A DNA stretch of 64,000 nucleotides from Streptomyces graminofaciens (GCF_030294945.1 NZ_AP018448.1:11008501-11072500), one strand, 5' to 3'; shown: positions 34,659-43,081, counted from the first letter of the stretch. A program made the numbers and translations. The notes: a model not told the origin generated them from the letters alone.

Positions 34659-35371
34659 GCGGCCACCACGTCTTCGTACTGCTCCACGGGGCCTGGCACG
34701 GCGGATGGGTATGGCAGCACATCACACCGCTGCTGCGTGCGGCCGGGCACGAAGTGCACTCCCCCACGCTGACCGGGGTGAGCGACCGTGCCCATCTGCT
34801 CAGCCCGCAGGTCGGGCTCAGCACCCACATCCAGGACGTCGTGGCGCTGATCGAGGCCCACGACGCCCGGGACGTCGTCCTCGTCGGGCACAGCTACGCC
34901 GGTCAGGTCGTCACCGGGGTCGCGGACCGGATCCCCGACCGGCTGGCCCGGCGCGTGCACCTCGACGCCTTCGTCGGCGACGACAAAGACGCGGCGATCG
35001 ACCTCCTTCCCGAACGCATCGCCGGGCACTACCGGGAGTCCGTGGCCGGCCCCGGCTTCGGCTGGCTCATCCCGGTGCGCTCGCTGAGTGTGCTGGGTGT
35101 CAAGGAACAGTCGGACCTGGACTGGCTCGGCCCGCGGCTGACCCCACACCCCTGGCTGACCTACACCGAACCCCTCCGTCTCACCGGGAAGGCCGACCAG
35201 GTACCCGGCGCCTTCATCGAGTGCACCGACTGGATGCGGGTGTTCACCCCGCACGCCGAGCGTGCCGCCGCCCGTGGCTGGCCGGTCCACGAGATCGCCA
35301 CCGGCCACGAGGCCATGGTCACCGCCCCGGGCCGACTGGCCGAACTGCTGCTGGAGATCGCGGCAGCCTGA
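34655..35371 (+). CDS. Alpha/beta hydrolase (HNL/methylesterase-like)
   Basis: 238 residues, ATGA-coupled to the Rieske oxygenase. Oxyanion motif LLHGAWHGGWVWQHITPLL, nucleophile elbow VLVGHSYAGQV, and catalytic His in IATGHEAMVTAP; an RxxL/W lid region in the middle. This subgroup (salicylate methylesterase / hydroxynitrile lyase type) cleaves small aromatic esters or lactones. In this cluster it could replace the LigI lactonase (2-pyrone-4,6-dicarboxylate hydrolysis) or release a methyl ester of the starting compound. Confidence 0.87.
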   Translation: MSGHHVFVLLHGAWHGGWVWQHITPLLRAAGHEVHSPTLTGVSDRAHLLSPQVGLSTHIQDVVALIEAHDARDVVLVGHSYAGQVVTGVADRIPDRLARRVHLDAFVGDDKDAAIDLLPERIAGHYRESVAGPGFGWLIPVRSLSVLGVKEQSDLDWLGPRLTPHPWLTYTEPLRLTGKADQVPGAFIECTDWMRVFTPHAERAAARGWPVHEIATGHEAMVTAPGRLAELLLEIAAA

Positions 35372-35389
35372 CCCGTGAAGGAACGCCCC

Positions 35390-35671
35390 ATGGAATTCCT
35401 CGTCCGTACCGAGAACACGCTGCCCCCGGACACGCCCGACGACGTACGCGAGACCCTGCGCAAGGGCGAGCGCGAACGGGCCATGCAGCTCAGGGAGTCG
35501 GGAATCCTCAAGCGGCTGTGGCGGGTTCCGGGCCGCAACGCGACCATCGGCCTGTACGAAGCAGCCGATCCGGCGGAACTGCACGACGCTCTGGTCTCCC
35601 TGCCCATGTGGAAATGGATGGACATCACCGTCGAGGCGCTCGCCACCCATCCGCAGGAGAAGGCGCCGTGA
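35390..35671 (+). CDS. Muconolactone delta-isomerase-like protein
   Basis: 93 residues from MEFLVRTENTLPPDTPDDVR, the length and opening of CatC-type isomerases; an upstream GTG at 35375 would only add five residues and lies on top of the AAGGAA ribosome site. KRLWRVPGRNATIGLYEAAD is the family core and LPMWKWMDITVEALATHP the C-terminal part. No muconate cycloisomerase is nearby, so this paralogue may isomerise another enol/lactone, such as the oxalomesaconate tautomers. Coupled to the following SDR by GTGA. Confidence 0.88.
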   Translation: MEFLVRTENTLPPDTPDDVRETLRKGERERAMQLRESGILKRLWRVPGRNATIGLYEAADPAELHDALVSLPMWKWMDITVEALATHPQEKAP

Positions 35672-36420
35672 CCGTCGACCCTGACGGTCGGAGCCCACGG
35701 GTCGCGGTGGTCACAGGTGCCGCCGGTGGCCTGGGGCTCGCCGTCGCCCGCAGACTGGCCGAGGACGGATTCACGGTCGCCGCCCTGGACATCGCCGAGC
35801 CCGACGACACGGACCCGACTCCGGGTGTCCGGGCCTGGCGTTGCGACGTCACAGATCCGGCCGCGACCCGCCAGGCCGTGACGGAGATCGCCGAAACGTA
35901 CGGCGGTGGCCGGATCGATGTACTCGTCAACAACGCGGGATTGCTCTCCGGACGGGCACCACTGCTGGAGACGACCCCGGAGGAACTGCACCGATTCTTC
36001 GCCGTCAACGCCGTCGGCCCGCTGCTCATGGTGCAGGCCTGTGCGCCCTGGCTGAGCGCAAGCCCGTATCGAGGGCGGGTGATCAATGTCGCGTCCCGCA
36101 CCTTCTTCACGGGAGCGCCGGGCCAGATCGCCTACGTGGCCAGCAAGGGCGCGCTCATCGGCATGACCCGGGTGATGGCCCGCGAGCTGGGCGAGCACCG
36201 GATCACCGTCAACGCTGTGGCACCAGCGCAGGTGGCCACTCCGGGCACCCGGGCGCACTCCGACGACGAGGTGTTCGCCGCGACCATGCGCCGACAGGCG
36301 ATCGAGGAGTTCGTCACCCCGGAGCACTTCGCCGGCCTCGTCTCCTATCTCGCGTCCCCCGACGCGGTCATGGTCACCGGCCAGACACTCGTCTGCGACG
36401 GCGGCGGGCTCCTGCACTGA
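35668..36420 (+). CDS. SDR-family dehydrogenase
   Basis: 250 residues, GTG overlapping the previous stop. VVTGAAGGLGLAVARRLA, NNAGLLSGR, NVASRTFFTG and YVASKGA (Tyr/Lys). Asp after the second strand (ALDIAEPDD) predicts NAD. In a cluster with LigAB but no LigC, it is a candidate for oxidation of 4-carboxy-2-hydroxymuconate semialdehyde (as hemiacetal) to the pyrone. Classical SDRs are otherwise diol dehydrogenases, so a dihydrodiol step is an alternative. Confidence 0.87.
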   Translation: MTVDPDGRSPRVAVVTGAAGGLGLAVARRLAEDGFTVAALDIAEPDDTDPTPGVRAWRCDVTDPAATRQAVTEIAETYGGGRIDVLVNNAGLLSGRAPLLETTPEELHRFFAVNAVGPLLMVQACAPWLSASPYRGRVINVASRTFFTGAPGQIAYVASKGALIGMTRVMARELGEHRITVNAVAPAQVATPGTRAHSDDEVFAATMRRQAIEEFVTPEHFAGLVSYLASPDAVMVTGQTLVCDGGGLLH

Positions 36421-36451
36421 CCGGCGACACCACGGGAGAGGAGAGGAACGA

Positions 36452-36808
36452 ATGAACGGCAGCACACCCCAGGTCCCAGGCACCTACGTCTTCGACGCCG
36501 CGGAAAGCCGACGCGCCCGGGCGCTCAACCGGCTCTGCGGTTCCCTCAAGGAGGCCGAGAACCGGGAGAAGTTCAAAGCCGACGAAGTGGCGTACTGCGA
36601 GACATACGGACTCACGGTCCAGCAGCGGGACGCCGTCCTGCGACGGGACTGGAACCGGATGATGGAGCTGGGCGGCTCCATCTTCTACGTCTTCAAGCTC
36701 GCCATGGTCGACCAGAGATCCATGCAGTACCTCGGCGGGGTGTTCACCGGCATGACCACCGAGGAGTTCGCGCAGGCACTGAAAGCGGGAGGGCGGAGCT
36801 TTGGCTGA
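36452..36808 (+). CDS. ligA: Protocatechuate 4,5-dioxygenase alpha subunit
   Basis: 118 residues, GGAGAGGA before the ATG. All-helical small subunit of LigAB-type class III extradiol dioxygenases: GTYVFDAAESRRARALNRLC, AYCETYGLTVQQRDAVLRRD, MMELGGSIFYVFKLAMVD, GMTTEEFAQALKAGG. It caps the active site of the beta subunit and carries no metal. Overlaps ligB by 8 bases, so a 1:1 complex is translated. Confidence 0.93.
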   Translation: MNGSTPQVPGTYVFDAAESRRARALNRLCGSLKEAENREKFKADEVAYCETYGLTVQQRDAVLRRDWNRMMELGGSIFYVFKLAMVDQRSMQYLGGVFTGMTTEEFAQALKAGGRSFG

Positions 36809-37649
36809 GGTGACATGGGGTCTGGCCACATCGCACGTGCCCTCGATCGGTGCGGCCATGGACCGCGGGAAGACCGAGGACCCCTACTGGAAGCCGCTGT
36901 TCGACGGGTACGCGCCGGCCAGGGAGTGGATGGCCCGGCACACGCCCGACATCGCGGTCGTCGTCTACAACGACCACGCCAACGCCGTGGACATGAGCGT
37001 CACGCCGACCTTCGCGCTCGGAACGGCGGAGTCGTACCGGGTGGCCGACGAGGGATGGGGCAGCCGCCCGGTACCCGCGGTCACAGGCGCTCCCGAGTTC
37101 TCCGACCACCTCGTCAACAGCCTGATCGACGCCTCCTTCGACCTCACCGTCTATCAGGAACTCGACGTCGACCACGGCCTGACCGTTCCCCTGTCGGTGT
37201 ACTGCCCCGATCCCGGCGAACGCTGGCCCTGCGCGGTGGTGCCCCTCCTGGTGAACGTCATCCAGTACCCGCAGCCGACCGCCGCACGGTGCCTGGCCCT
37301 CGGCCGCGCGCTCGGCGAGGCGATCCGGTCCTTCCCCGAGGACCTCAAGGTCGCCGTCTTCGGTACGGGCGGTATGTCCCACCAGCTCGCGGGCGCCCGC
37401 GCGGGACTGATAAACCAGGACTTCGACCGAATGTTCCTGGACGCCATCGAGCACGCCCCGGAGAAGCTGGCCGCACTGACGCGCGAGCAGTACATCCGCG
37501 AGGCCGGCTCCGAGGGCATCGAACTCATCATGTGGCTGATCATGCGCGGTGCGTTGGGGCCACGGATCCGACGCGTGCACGAGACCTACCACGTACCCGC
37601 GTCCAACACGGCGGCCGGCATGGTGTTGTTCGAGAACCTGAGCCGGTGA
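36801..37649 (+). CDS. ligB: Protocatechuate 4,5-dioxygenase beta subunit (catalytic)
   Basis: 282 residues, TTG start overlapping ligA. Iron ligands His12 (LATSHVPS), His59 (VYNDHANAVDM) and Glu241 (EGIELIMWLI), with catalytic His194 (GTGGMSHQLAG), match the LigB layout closely in number and spacing. Cleaves protocatechuate between C4 and C5 to 4-carboxy-2-hydroxymuconate semialdehyde. Gallate dioxygenases are single-chain and longer, so the two-subunit form favours protocatechuate. Last gene of the cluster. Confidence 0.94.
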   Translation: MAEVTWGLATSHVPSIGAAMDRGKTEDPYWKPLFDGYAPAREWMARHTPDIAVVVYNDHANAVDMSVTPTFALGTAESYRVADEGWGSRPVPAVTGAPEFSDHLVNSLIDASFDLTVYQELDVDHGLTVPLSVYCPDPGERWPCAVVPLLVNVIQYPQPTAARCLALGRALGEAIRSFPEDLKVAVFGTGGMSHQLAGARAGLINQDFDRMFLDAIEHAPEKLAALTREQYIREAGSEGIELIMWLIMRGALGPRIRRVHETYHVPASNTAAGMVLFENLSR

Positions 37650-37877
37650 TTCACCGTCAGTCCTGACCGGCCGACGCTGGTGACGTGGGAGCGGCAGGGT
37701 GCTGGATCGACTGCTCGGGGTTTCGCCCGGCGTGATCGGCATGACGCCCGATCCGCTGGTCGGAGCCCCGAACGGCGGCGTGACGACGGCCGAACGGAGC
37801 CCGACGGCCCTACCGCTCCCGGCACGGGTGTGCCGCGCGACGAGGCCTGTCCTGGACACCCTTCACACCGGGGCCCG
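37650..37877. other. Convergent intergenic region
   Basis: Between ligB and the converging tetR gene. No hairpin or gene with support seen. Confidence 0.4.
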
Positions 37878-38453
37878 TCAGCCGGAGCGGTAGCGGAGCC
37901 CGTCGAGCAGGAGGTCGAGCATGCGGCCCGCGCGGTCGCGCAGCCCTTTGTCGCTGGTGATCAGCAGAACACCGCCGAGGCTGAAGCCGACGTCCAGGGG
38001 GTCCACGTCCGAGCGCAGAACTCCCACTTCGGCCCCGGCGTGCAGCAGGGTGCTGATGGCGGTGCTGATCCGTTCCAGACTTTCGGCGAACGGATCCTCG
38101 TCGCCGGAGGCGATGACGGCCTTCAGCGCGTCCGCCATGCCCTGCTTGGTGGCCAGGTAGTCGATGAACCGGTCCATCCACTGCCGCATGGCCTGGTCGG
38201 GAGGGAGCTGTGCGAGCAGTTCCGTGGCGCTGTCGCAGACCCGGGCGAGTTCGTTGCGGTAGGCGGCCTCGAGCAGGGCCTCGCGGGTGGGGAAGTGCCG
38301 GTAGAGCGTTCCGATGCCCACGCCGGCGTCCTTGGCGATGGCCTCGAGGGACGCGTCCGTGCCGACCTCGGAGAACGCGCGCCCCGCGACTTCGAGCAGG
38401 CGTTCCCGGTTGCGTCTCGCGTCGGCACGCAGTCCTCGTGTGGTGCTGGTCAC
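37878..38453 (-). CDS. TetR-family transcriptional regulator
   Basis: 191 residues from GTG with a GGAAGGA site. HTH: LLEVAGRAFSEVGTDASLEA, IAKDAGVGIGTLYRHFPTRE. C-terminal ligand domain includes MDRFIDYLATKQGMADALKA (TetR_C_33/SACE_7040-like). Divergent from an SDR gene; two identical-arm operators in the 91-bp gap show it represses both itself and the SDR. Confidence 0.92.
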   Translation of the reverse strand: MTSTTRGLRADARRNRERLLEVAGRAFSEVGTDASLEAIAKDAGVGIGTLYRHFPTREALLEAAYRNELARVCDSATELLAQLPPDQAMRQWMDRFIDYLATKQGMADALKAVIASGDEDPFAESLERISTAISTLLHAGAEVGVLRSDVDPLDVGFSLGGVLLITSDKGLRDRAGRMLDLLLDGLRYRSG

Positions 38454-38475
38454 AGCTTTCCTTCCTCTGGACAAT

Positions 38476-38489
38476 CGGAGGACCCTCCG
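38476..38489. promoter_or_regulatory. TetR operator O1
   Basis: CGGAGG-AC-CCTCCG, perfect 6-bp arms. Centre is 31 bp from O2, about three helical turns, so both sites face the same side of DNA. Confidence 0.75.
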
Positions 38490-38506
38490 TTTATGGTTCA
38501 AGCAAC

Positions 38507-38520
38507 CGGAGGCACCTCCG
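38507..38520. promoter_or_regulatory. TetR operator O2
   Basis: CGGAGG-CA-CCTCCG, same arms as O1 with the centre changed from AC to CA. Lies 25 bp before the first SDR ATG. Confidence 0.75.
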
Positions 38521-38544
38521 ATTCGAGCGTAGCAAACAGGGAGC

Positions 38545-39519
38545 ATGGCGAGAATGGCCACGAGGACAGGCATCACCACTCCGTTCACCAGCCGGTCCAC
38601 GGCTTCCGACGTCATCGCGGGCGTCGACCTCACGGGCCGCCGCGCCGTCGTCACCGGGGCCGCGTCCGGCATCGGCGTGGAGACCGCCCGGGCGCTCGCC
38701 GGCGCCGGCGCGGAGGTCACCCTCGCCGTACGGGACACCGAGGCCGGCCACCGCACCGCCGAGGCCATCCGGGCCACCACCGGCAACGAAGGCGTACGGG
38801 TCGCCGCGCTGGACCTGACCGATCCGGCATCCGTCCGCGCGTTCACGGCCGCGTGGCAGGGTCCGCTGCACATCCTTGTCAACAACGCGGGGGTCATGGC
38901 GGCCCCGGAGAGCCGCACACCCCAGGGCTGGGAGCTGCAGTTCGCCACCAACCACCTGGGACACTTCGCTCTGACCGCCGGACTGCACGGCGCGCTCGCC
39001 GGGGCCGGCGGTGCCCGCGTGGTGTCCGTGAGTTCCAGCGGGCACCTGTTCTCGCCCGTCGTCTTCGACGACCTCCACTTCACCGAGCGGCCCTACGACC
39101 CGTGGCTGGCGTACGGGCAGTCCAAGACGGCCAACGTGCTGTTCGCGGTCGAGGCCGGCCGGCGATGGGCCGACGACGGGATCACGGCCAACGCGCTGAT
39201 GCCCGGCGGGATCCGGACCAACCTGGGGCGCTACATGGACGAAGCGCAGATGGGCCTGTTCATGACCCACCTGCAAGCCCTCCTCGGTGAAGGAGCGCCC
39301 CTGCCCGAGATGTCTTTCAAATCGGTCGAACAGGGCGCCGCGACCTCCGTCCTGCTGGCCGCCTCACCCTTGCTCGACGGCATCAGCGGCCGGTACTTCG
39401 AGGACTGCGACGAGGCCCCACCGCACCAGCCGGGCACCAACACCGGGGTCGCGCCGCACGCCCTGGACCCGGAGGCGGCCGAGCGACTCTGGCAGGTCTC
39501 CGAGCAGCTCCTGGGCTGA
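38545..39519 (+). CDS. SDR oxidoreductase (retinol-dehydrogenase/WWOX-like)
   Basis: 324 residues if the first ATG is used; ATG at 38554 (MATRTG) is equally likely because GGGAG is too close to the first. VVTGAASGIGVETARAL, NNAGVMAAPE, NHLGHFALT, VSVSSSGH and YGQSKTANVLFA, with the long C-terminus (YFEDCDEAPPHQPGTNTGVA) of retinol-dehydrogenase-like SDRs. AVRDTEAG suggests NADP. It is the typical single target of a divergent TetR repressor, often for reactive carbonyls. Confidence 0.88.
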   Translation: MARMATRTGITTPFTSRSTASDVIAGVDLTGRRAVVTGAASGIGVETARALAGAGAEVTLAVRDTEAGHRTAEAIRATTGNEGVRVAALDLTDPASVRAFTAAWQGPLHILVNNAGVMAAPESRTPQGWELQFATNHLGHFALTAGLHGALAGAGGARVVSVSSSGHLFSPVVFDDLHFTERPYDPWLAYGQSKTANVLFAVEAGRRWADDGITANALMPGGIRTNLGRYMDEAQMGLFMTHLQALLGEGAPLPEMSFKSVEQGAATSVLLAASPLLDGISGRYFEDCDEAPPHQPGTNTGVAPHALDPEAAERLWQVSEQLLG

Positions 39520-39598
39520 CCTCACGCCGCTCGCCGACCACGACTGAGCCCGCGGACACCCGTAGCAGCCCTCTCGCCCAGGCCGACCCCCGACCAAA

Positions 39599-39620
39599 TA
39601 CTTGAAACTTCAGTTGAAAG
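39599..39620. promoter_or_regulatory. Palindromic operator candidate upstream of yceI
   Basis: A/T-rich ACTTGAAACTTCAGTTGAAAG stretch: inner AACT-TC-AGTT and outer ACTT/AAGT arms are symmetric. MarR-type regulators bind such sites. About 25 bp before the YceI gene's ATG. Confidence 0.45.
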
Positions 39621-39643
39621 TCTAAAATACTTAGGGAGACACC

Positions 39644-40366
39644 ATGGCAGGCAGTATCCGCAGGCACTGGAAGCGCTGGCTCATCGCTGGTGCGGCCACC
39701 GCCGTCGTGCTGGGCACGGCGGGCCCCTACGTCTACATCAACTACGTCCAGGACAAGCCACCGGCCGCCCTCTCGCTCGACAACCCGCCAGGCTCGGATT
39801 CCTCCGGCAGTTCCTCAGGTTCCGGGGAGCAGGCCGGGCAGGAGGGTGTCGAGGGCGCCTGGCGGGTGGGCAGCGGCTCGCAGGCCGGTTACCGGGTCGA
39901 CGAGGTCCTCTTCGGACAGAACGTCACGGCGGTGGGCCGCACCGAGGAGGTCACCGGCGAGCTGGAGATCAAGGGCAACCGGGCCGTCAGCGGATCCTTC
40001 ACCGTCGACCTGGCCTCGGTGAAGAGCGACTCCGACCAGCGCGACGGCCAGTTCCGCGGCCGGGTCATGAACACCGAGCGGTACCCCGAGGCCACCTTCG
40101 AGCTCACCGAGCCCGTCGACTTCGGGTCGACGCCGGAGGTGGGCGAGCGGGTCAGCGCCGAGGCCACGGGCGAGCTGACCGTCCACGGCGAGACCAACCC
40201 CGTCTCCTTCGACCTCGACGCCCAGCGCACCGCCGACGGCTTCCGGGTCAACGGCTCCATTCCGGTCACCTTCGCCGACTACGGCATCGACGCACCCAAC
40301 TTCGGCGGGATCGCGGTGGAGGACGAGGGAGACATCGAGTTCCTCCTCGCCTTCGACCGCGCCTGA
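39644..40366 (+). CDS. YceI-family protein, membrane anchored
   Basis: 240 residues. A single N-terminal anchor (WLIAGAATAVVLGTAGPYVY, residues 13-32) after a basic RRHWKRW, a Ser/Gly linker (SDSSGSSSGSG) and then the lipocalin-like YceI domain (GAWRVGSGSQAGYRVDEVLF, SVKSDSDQRDGQFRGRVMN, TGELTVHGETNPVSFDLDA). YceI proteins bind polyisoprenoids or quinone-like lipids outside the cell. GGGAG precedes the ATG; palindromic A/T-rich promoter. Confidence 0.9.
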   Translation: MAGSIRRHWKRWLIAGAATAVVLGTAGPYVYINYVQDKPPAALSLDNPPGSDSSGSSSGSGEQAGQEGVEGAWRVGSGSQAGYRVDEVLFGQNVTAVGRTEEVTGELEIKGNRAVSGSFTVDLASVKSDSDQRDGQFRGRVMNTERYPEATFELTEPVDFGSTPEVGERVSAEATGELTVHGETNPVSFDLDAQRTADGFRVNGSIPVTFADYGIDAPNFGGIAVEDEGDIEFLLAFDRA

Positions 40367-40474
40367 GCCCATACGGGGCCAGAGGGTTACACCGACCCCT
40401 CACTCACGCCCGATCTCTCACCGGACACCCAACGACGCGCTTCACCGCCGTCCGCACAGCATTGGAGACCCCCC

Positions 40475-41464
40475 ATGTACGGCACCACACGGTCGAACAG
40501 CACCACCCGGACGACCCGTAAGGTCGTAGCCACCCTCCTGGCCGTGGCGACCGTAGGAGCAGTGGCCGGCTTCGCACCCGCCGCCACCGCCTCCGCACCG
40601 TCCCACAGCGGACTGACCCTCGGCCTCGACGCCCCGCACACGAGCCCCGCCACGCAGGAGCGCAACAAGCGCGTCGCCGTCCACGTCCTCACCCAGCTCT
40701 TCGAGGAGGGCAACCTCGCGGTCGCCGACCGATACATCCGCAAGGACTACATCCAGCACAACCCCGCCGCGCCCAACGGCCGGGAAGCGATCAAGAACTT
40801 CATCCGTGACTGGACCGCGCGCTTCCCGGACCACCAGTACAACGTGAAGCGGGTCCTCGCCCAGGGCAACCTGGTCCTGGTGCACTCCAACCCCGTCTAC
40901 GAGCCCGGCACCCGTGGCGCGGCCGTGGTCGACATCTTCCGCTTCGACCCCAGGAGCGGCATGATCGCCGAGCACTGGGACACGGTCCAGGACGTGCCGG
41001 CGACCACCGTCAACGGCAATGACATGTTCGGTACGGTCAGCAACCCGCACACGAACCAGCCCAGCGGTCCCCGCTGGCAGACACACCTCAGCGAGAAGAT
41101 CGCCACCAGCTACTTCGACACCCTCCTCGTCGACAAGAACCCCGACGCCGTCAAGTACCTCGCGCCGGAGTACTACCAGCACAACCCGACCATCCCCAAC
41201 GGCTCGGCCGGCCTGCGTGAGCAGTTCACCGACTTCTTCCGCCAGTTCCCGAACCTGATCGTGGAACGCAAGCGCGTCATCGCCGACAGGGACTACGTCG
41301 CCATCCACGCCCACTACCGTCTCAGCCCCGAGGACCGTGGGCAGTCCGTCGTGGACATCTTCCGGGTCAAGAAGCAGAAGAACGGCAAGCTCAAGGTCAT
41401 CGAGCACTGGGACGCCGTACAGGACGTCCCGGCCACCTCCGCCAACGACAACACGATGTTCTGA
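40475..41464 (+). CDS. Secreted protein with two SnoaL-like domains
   Basis: 329 residues. Signal peptide (TTRKVVATLLAVATVGAVAG, cleavage after ATASA near residue 41). Two tandem NTF2/SnoaL repeats share the same phrases: YIQHNPAAPNG and YYQHNPTIPNG, AAVVDIFRF and SVVDIFRV, EHWDTVQDVPATTVN and EHWDAVQDVPATSAN. An internal duplication of a predicted SnoaL-like aldol/lactone-acting domain, exported. Function unknown; QHNP and EHWD are the conserved pocket residues in both halves. Confidence 0.85.
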   Translation: MYGTTRSNSTTRTTRKVVATLLAVATVGAVAGFAPAATASAPSHSGLTLGLDAPHTSPATQERNKRVAVHVLTQLFEEGNLAVADRYIRKDYIQHNPAAPNGREAIKNFIRDWTARFPDHQYNVKRVLAQGNLVLVHSNPVYEPGTRGAAVVDIFRFDPRSGMIAEHWDTVQDVPATTVNGNDMFGTVSNPHTNQPSGPRWQTHLSEKIATSYFDTLLVDKNPDAVKYLAPEYYQHNPTIPNGSAGLREQFTDFFRQFPNLIVERKRVIADRDYVAIHAHYRLSPEDRGQSVVDIFRVKKQKNGKLKVIEHWDAVQDVPATSANDNTMF

Positions 41465-41620
41465 CCTCTCCGATCATCGCGGCCCCATGGCCCGTCACCT
41501 GCCGGTGATGGGCCACTCATTTCTCGGCAGCGGACATGAGTCCGACCGGGTCACCCCATTGCGGCTTTGCATGTAGCCATCCAAGGGCTTGATTTACAAG
41601 TCATTCATGCACCACTGTGT

Positions 41621-41650
41621 CCGCTGTACGGACGGTGGTCCGTACAGCGG
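41621..41650. promoter_or_regulatory. 13-bp perfect inverted repeat before intradiol dioxygenase
   Basis: CCGCTGTACGGAC-GGTG-GTCCGTACAGCGG. Ends 30 bp before the dioxygenase ATG. TGTACGGAC/GTCCGTACA symmetry is typical of TetR-type operators; as RNA it would also fold as a leader hairpin. Confidence 0.65.
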
Positions 41651-41680
41651 TCGAGCCCGGAACGAATCGAGGAGGATTCC

Positions 41681-42562
41681 ATGGCCTTCGTGACGGAGGA
41701 CAACCTCAGCGACCTGGCGGTGAAGCGCTGGGCCACCGCTCACTCGCCCCGGCTCGCCGAGCTGATGACGGCGCTGGTGCGGCACCTCCACGCGTACGCC
41801 CGCGAGGTCCGGCTGACGGAGGAGGAGTGGGCGGCGGCCGTCGAGTGGCTCACGGCGACCGGCCGGATCAGTGACGACAAGCGCCAGGAGTTCATCCTCG
41901 CCTCCGACGTCCTCGGTCTGAGCACGCTCGTCGTCCAGCTGAACCGTCACTTCTCGGCGAAGGCCACTCCGGCGACGGTGCTCGGTCCCTTTCACATCGA
42001 CGGCTCTCCGACGGCCCAATTCGGAGCCGACATGTCGGACGGCATCCCGGGCACGCCGCTGTTCATCACCGGCCGGGTCCTCGACCTCGACGGCACGCCT
42101 CTGCCCGACGTCGTCCTGGACGTATGGCAGGCCGACGCCGACGGCGCCTACGAGGCGCAGCTGCCGGAGATCGACGAGGCCCGGCTGCGCGCGCTGTACC
42201 GGACGCGAGCGGACGGCACGTACTGCGTGCGCACCATCGCGCCACGCGGCTACGCGATCCCGATGGACGGTCCGGTCGGTGACCTGATCAGCAGGACGGA
42301 CATCAGTCACTTCCGTCCCGCGCACATCCACTTCCTGATCGACCACCCCGGCCACGAGAAGCTCATCACCCATCTGTTCCGGGAGGGTTCCGAATTCCTC
42401 GACACCGATGTCGTGTTCGGCACGAAGGACGAGCTGATCGTGCGCTTCACCGAGGAACCGGCCGGTTCCTCCCCTGACGGCGGCACCATCGACGAGCCGT
42501 ACCTGCGCGCCGAGTTCGATTTCGTGCTGCAGCCCCGGACGACGGACGAGCCGCAGCCGTGA
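41681..42562 (+). CDS. Intradiol ring-cleavage dioxygenase (hydroxyquinol/catechol 1,2-dioxygenase)
   Basis: 293 residues with GAGGAGG before the ATG. Fe(III) ligands Tyr157 (DADGAYEAQ), Tyr191 (PRGYAIPMDGPVGDL), His215 and His217 (FRPAHIHFLI) are all present, and the N-terminal helical dimerisation domain is intact. The GYAIPMDGPVGDLI signature and length are most like hydroxyquinol 1,2-dioxygenases, giving maleylacetate; catechol is an alternative. First gene of a five-gene operon; no maleylacetate reductase is in the window. Confidence 0.9.
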   Translation: MAFVTEDNLSDLAVKRWATAHSPRLAELMTALVRHLHAYAREVRLTEEEWAAAVEWLTATGRISDDKRQEFILASDVLGLSTLVVQLNRHFSAKATPATVLGPFHIDGSPTAQFGADMSDGIPGTPLFITGRVLDLDGTPLPDVVLDVWQADADGAYEAQLPEIDEARLRALYRTRADGTYCVRTIAPRGYAIPMDGPVGDLISRTDISHFRPAHIHFLIDHPGHEKLITHLFREGSEFLDTDVVFGTKDELIVRFTEEPAGSSPDGGTIDEPYLRAEFDFVLQPRTTDEPQP

Positions 42563-43077
42563 ATCTCGGGCTGCTCCTGCTGCGGCTGCTGCTCGCCGCG
42601 CTGCTGTTCGGCCACGGCACCCAGAAACTGTTCGGCTGGTTCGGCGGTGCCGGGCGGGCCCGGACCGCCGCCGTCTTCGACCAGTGGGGCTTCGTGCCCG
42701 GCCGGCGGATGGTGCTCGTCGCCGGTGCGGCCGAACTCGCCGGAGCGGTCACGGTCGCGGCCGGGCTGCTGACTCCCGGCGGCTGCGCGGTGATCGTCGG
42801 CACCATGGCGGTCGCGGCGGCGGCGACCGCGCCGAACGGCTTCTGGGCCCAGCAGGGCGGCTGTGAAGTGCCCTTCTCCTACGGCGCGGTGGCCGCGGTC
42901 CTCGCCTTCACCGGCCCCGGCGCCTGGTCACTCGACCACGCCCTCGGGCTGACGGAACTCGACGGCTACGCATGGGGATGCGCGGCACCGGCCCTCGGCC
43001 TGGCCACCGCGGCCGTACCCCTGACCGCCCGCTCCCGTGTTCTGCGGGCCCGGACCACAGACTCCACAACGAGGTGA
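42559..43077 (+). CDS. DoxX-family membrane protein
   Basis: 172 residues, GTGA overlap with the dioxygenase. Four predicted helices (LGLLLLRLLLAALLFGHG; MVLVAGAAELAGAVTVAAG; AVIVGTMAVAAAAT; GAVAAVLAFTGPG), with the DoxX start GHGTQKLFGWFGG. DoxX proteins accompany oxygenase operons and thiosulfate:quinone systems; here probably a membrane redox or transport helper. Confidence 0.85.
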   Translation: MNLGLLLLRLLLAALLFGHGTQKLFGWFGGAGRARTAAVFDQWGFVPGRRMVLVAGAAELAGAVTVAAGLLTPGGCAVIVGTMAVAAAATAPNGFWAQQGGCEVPFSYGAVAAVLAFTGPGAWSLDHALGLTELDGYAWGCAAPALGLATAAVPLTARSRVLRARTTDSTTR

Positions 43078-43081
43078 CCAC

